From: Baffinella frigidus
Lineage: Eukaryota > Cryptophyceae > Cryptomonadales > Baffinellaceae
Direction: 5' to 3'
DNA: 14,516 bases
NCBI GenBank assembly: GCA_026770585.1
Contig: MU647102.1
Location: forward strand, 5,690-20,205
The notes below the pieces were generated by a model. That model saw nothing but the letters and a program-made list of their open reading frames with translations. It was not told where the DNA came from and ran no database searches. Positions 13,149-14,516 of this stretch are shown one piece after another. Every line of letters starts with the position of its first letter. The stretch's first letter is position 1. The position numbers and the translations under genes are program-made.

Positions 13149-13217
13149 ACTAAGTGACTTTCAAGGCCAACGTCACTAAGTAAACTAAGTGACTTTCAAG
13201 GTCAATGTCACGAAGTA
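13124..13217 (+). repeat. 35-bp tandem repeat spanning the ychF stop codon
   Basis: TTTCAAGTTCAATGTCACGA at 13124 recurs at 13159 and 13194. Each unit re-creates the last codons and a stop (AAGTAA, AAGTAA, AAGTAG). The first is the coding copy. Confidence 0.9.
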
Positions 13218-13269
13218 GGTCCTGCGCAGACACACTTTCGGTGGGGGACCATCTGGCGGCCGTGTTGGT

Positions 13270-13275
13270 AATAAA
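13270..13275 (+). terminator. Candidate poly(A) signal AATAAA
   Basis: AATAAA 121 nt past the ychF stop, followed by a CT-rich stretch. Position fits a 3' UTR end; many algae use other signals (green algae often TGTAA), so this is tentative. Confidence 0.4.
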
Positions 13276-13614
13276 GCTCTCTCTCTCCCAACTGTATAGT
13301 CAACTAGGAGTCGTTTGCCAAACCCCTTTTCTTGGTCGCGAGTATTCCCAGTAAGCCTGTACTGTCAAGGGGGGGGGGGTGTCGAAAACAAGATCCCAGA
13401 TCTTGCTTCAAGGTTGGTCCCAGGCGCAGAGGCGTTGGCCTACCGTAGGATCCTACGGGGAATGGGTCCTGACTTGCGAAGAACACTGTTCACACTCATT
13501 TCGTCAAGGGCGCAGCGCCCCCAGAGAGTGACCTCTATTCATTCCAACACGCCCGTGCGCTGTTCAAACATGTATGCACCCTCTCAGAGGCTACACCGTC
13601 TGAGCAGGACCTAG

Positions 13615-13660
13615 CGAGAGGTCATGCGCACTGTACACGAGAGGTCATGCGCACTGTACA
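13615..13660 (+). repeat. 23-bp tandem duplication
   Basis: CGAGAGGTCATGCGCACTGT followed by ACA, twice in a row without mismatch. Confidence 0.85.
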
Positions 13661-13685
13661 CGTTGTGTACCAAGGGAAACAGGGG

Positions 13686-13721
13686 TGCGAACGCCTCCAT
13701 CTCCAGATGGAGGCGTTCGCA
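13686..13721. repeat. Perfect hairpin, 17-bp arms, 2-nt centre
   Basis: TGCGAACGCCTCCATCT at 13686-13702 pairs exactly with 13705-13721. It could form a cruciform or a very stable RNA hairpin; no U-tract follows. Confidence 0.8.
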
Positions 13722-14003
13722 CACACGCTCGTGTGGTTGTCTTAACGTTGGTGCGTCACTTGTGAAAGCATCTCGATTTTGAATAGCGGCCTCTTGGATT
13801 GTGGTGTGGACTCTGGTGGACGGGCTTCGGGGCGCGAGAGGCGCGGAGTAGTCCCGCCAGGATGCGTCCGGCAATCTTCGCATCCATCGTGGCCGGTCTC
13901 AGCCTCGTACACTGCACATACTGTTCAGCGAACTCTGCACACATGAGACGGTCAGGACCAGATTCTGGTGCTGGCTTTCGGGTGAAAGTGCTTGAAACCT
14001 GGA

Positions 14004-14043
14004 AAGGTGTTCCCTCTCCGCTGGGAAGGTGTTCCCTCTCCGC
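14004..14043 (+). repeat. 22-bp-period tandem duplication
   Basis: AAGGTGTTCCCTCTCCGC at 14004-14021 and again at 14026-14043. Confidence 0.85.
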
Positions 14044-14370
14044 GCGGCAGCGCCTGACACGAGGCTTGGGACGACGGTGCGCGCGCAACCTCCGGCCACT
14101 TTTGCCACGCCCCGTGCAACTTTTGGCGATTCCCCGAACCGCCAGGCTGGCAGTATATATGTACCGTATTTACAACTGTCTCTTACACGAGGCAGGGAAA
14201 GACGGTGCTAGAGGCAAGCTCCGGCGGCGGGCCGCTCCCTGCTCGCTGGTCCGGAGGCGGGCCTATCTTGTCACGAGGCGGGCCCCTCTCTGCTCTTTGG
14301 TCCATAAAAAGGCCCTTCCCGGGCGACCGCCCTCTCATCTTGGGCGCGACCCCCGCCTCATTCTCCCGCT

Positions 14371-14516
14371 GGTTTGGCGTTTGGGGTTTGGGGTTCGGGG
14401 TTTGGGGTTGGGGTTTCGGGTGCGGGGTTTGGGGTTTGGGGTTTGGGGTTTGGGGTTTGGGGTTTGGGGTGTGGGGTTTGGGGTTTGGGGTTTGGTGTTT
14501 GGTGTTTGGTGTTTGG
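14371..14516 (+). repeat. (TTTGGGG)n tract at window end
   Basis: Almost uniform GGGGTTT units with a few GGTGTTT and GGGTTCG variants. The repeat differs from the TTTAGGG of the left side by a single A to G change that has been homogenised across the array. Confidence 0.92.

Larger units (their letters stand above)
13286..14370. other. 3' flank, no gene recognised
   Basis: No conserved protein or structural RNA seen. Holds a CCTACCGTAGG palindrome near 13441, small tandem repeats and a strong hairpin (listed separately). It also has GGCGGGCC-type repeats at 14220-14302 and AT-rich spots (GTATATATGTA at 14152, CATAAAAAGG at 14303) that could belong to a promoter for a gene beyond the window. 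Confidence 0.5.

Noticed and set aside
13304-14211. Several 60-110 residue open frames in the 3' flank
   Set aside because: They overlap on both strands, contain the local tandem repeats and hairpin, and show no conserved motif.

Overview
The window looks like a repeat-rich, probably subtelomeric region of a nuclear genome from a microbial eukaryote, most likely an alga. Reasons: tracts of plant/algal-type telomere repeat (TTTAGGG)n and its decayed variants are everywhere, there is one gene split by many GT-AG introns, and there are no bacterial operon features. The clean GT-AG splice sites argue against a dinoflagellate. A green (prasinophyte-like) alga is possible, but this is a guess.

The only gene I can support is on the + strand from 2556 to 13148. 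Pieced together by hand, it has 16 exons (247, 81, 91, 40, 88, 89, 37, 56, 36, 46, 65, 93, 45, 35, 79 and 75 nt) totalling 1203 nt, or 400 residues plus stop. Every junction has GT and AG, and all 15 intron phases agree. The product is a YchF/OLA1-family P-loop NTPase of bacterial/organellar type: an Arg-rich leader, the GAPNIGKS P-loop, a DIAG G3 motif, NVSE, CASLEAE and a C-terminal TGS domain. No simple ORF search would find it, because most exons are 35-95 nt and sit in 10.6 kb of repetitive DNA.

Layout: 1-108 interstitial telomeric tract; 109-1330 unique DNA with a dispersed short repeat family and many CCTACGG palindromes; 1339-1826 telomeric tracts; 1827-2555 upstream region with a 26-bp perfect palindrome; 2556-13148 the ychF-like gene; 13149-14370 3' flank with a poly(A)-signal candidate, small tandem repeats and a perfect hairpin; 14371-14516 a (TTTGGGG)n tract.

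The striking point is the intron content. First, many introns are largely degenerate CCCTAAA repeat, and some splice sites lie inside it. Second, almost every exon is accompanied by one to four decayed partial copies of itself, with flanking intron, in tandem: exons 2, 3, 5, 6, 8, 10, 11, 12 and 16, plus the acceptor of exon 13. Third, the introns carry a MITE-like pair, a roughly 100-150 bp dispersed element (four copies, one pair forming a foldback, one flanked by 18-bp direct repeats at the exon 10 boundary), and an 18-bp minisatellite whose every unit resembles a 3' splice site. The gene appears to keep coding in a locus that repeatedly duplicates and discards its own exons.
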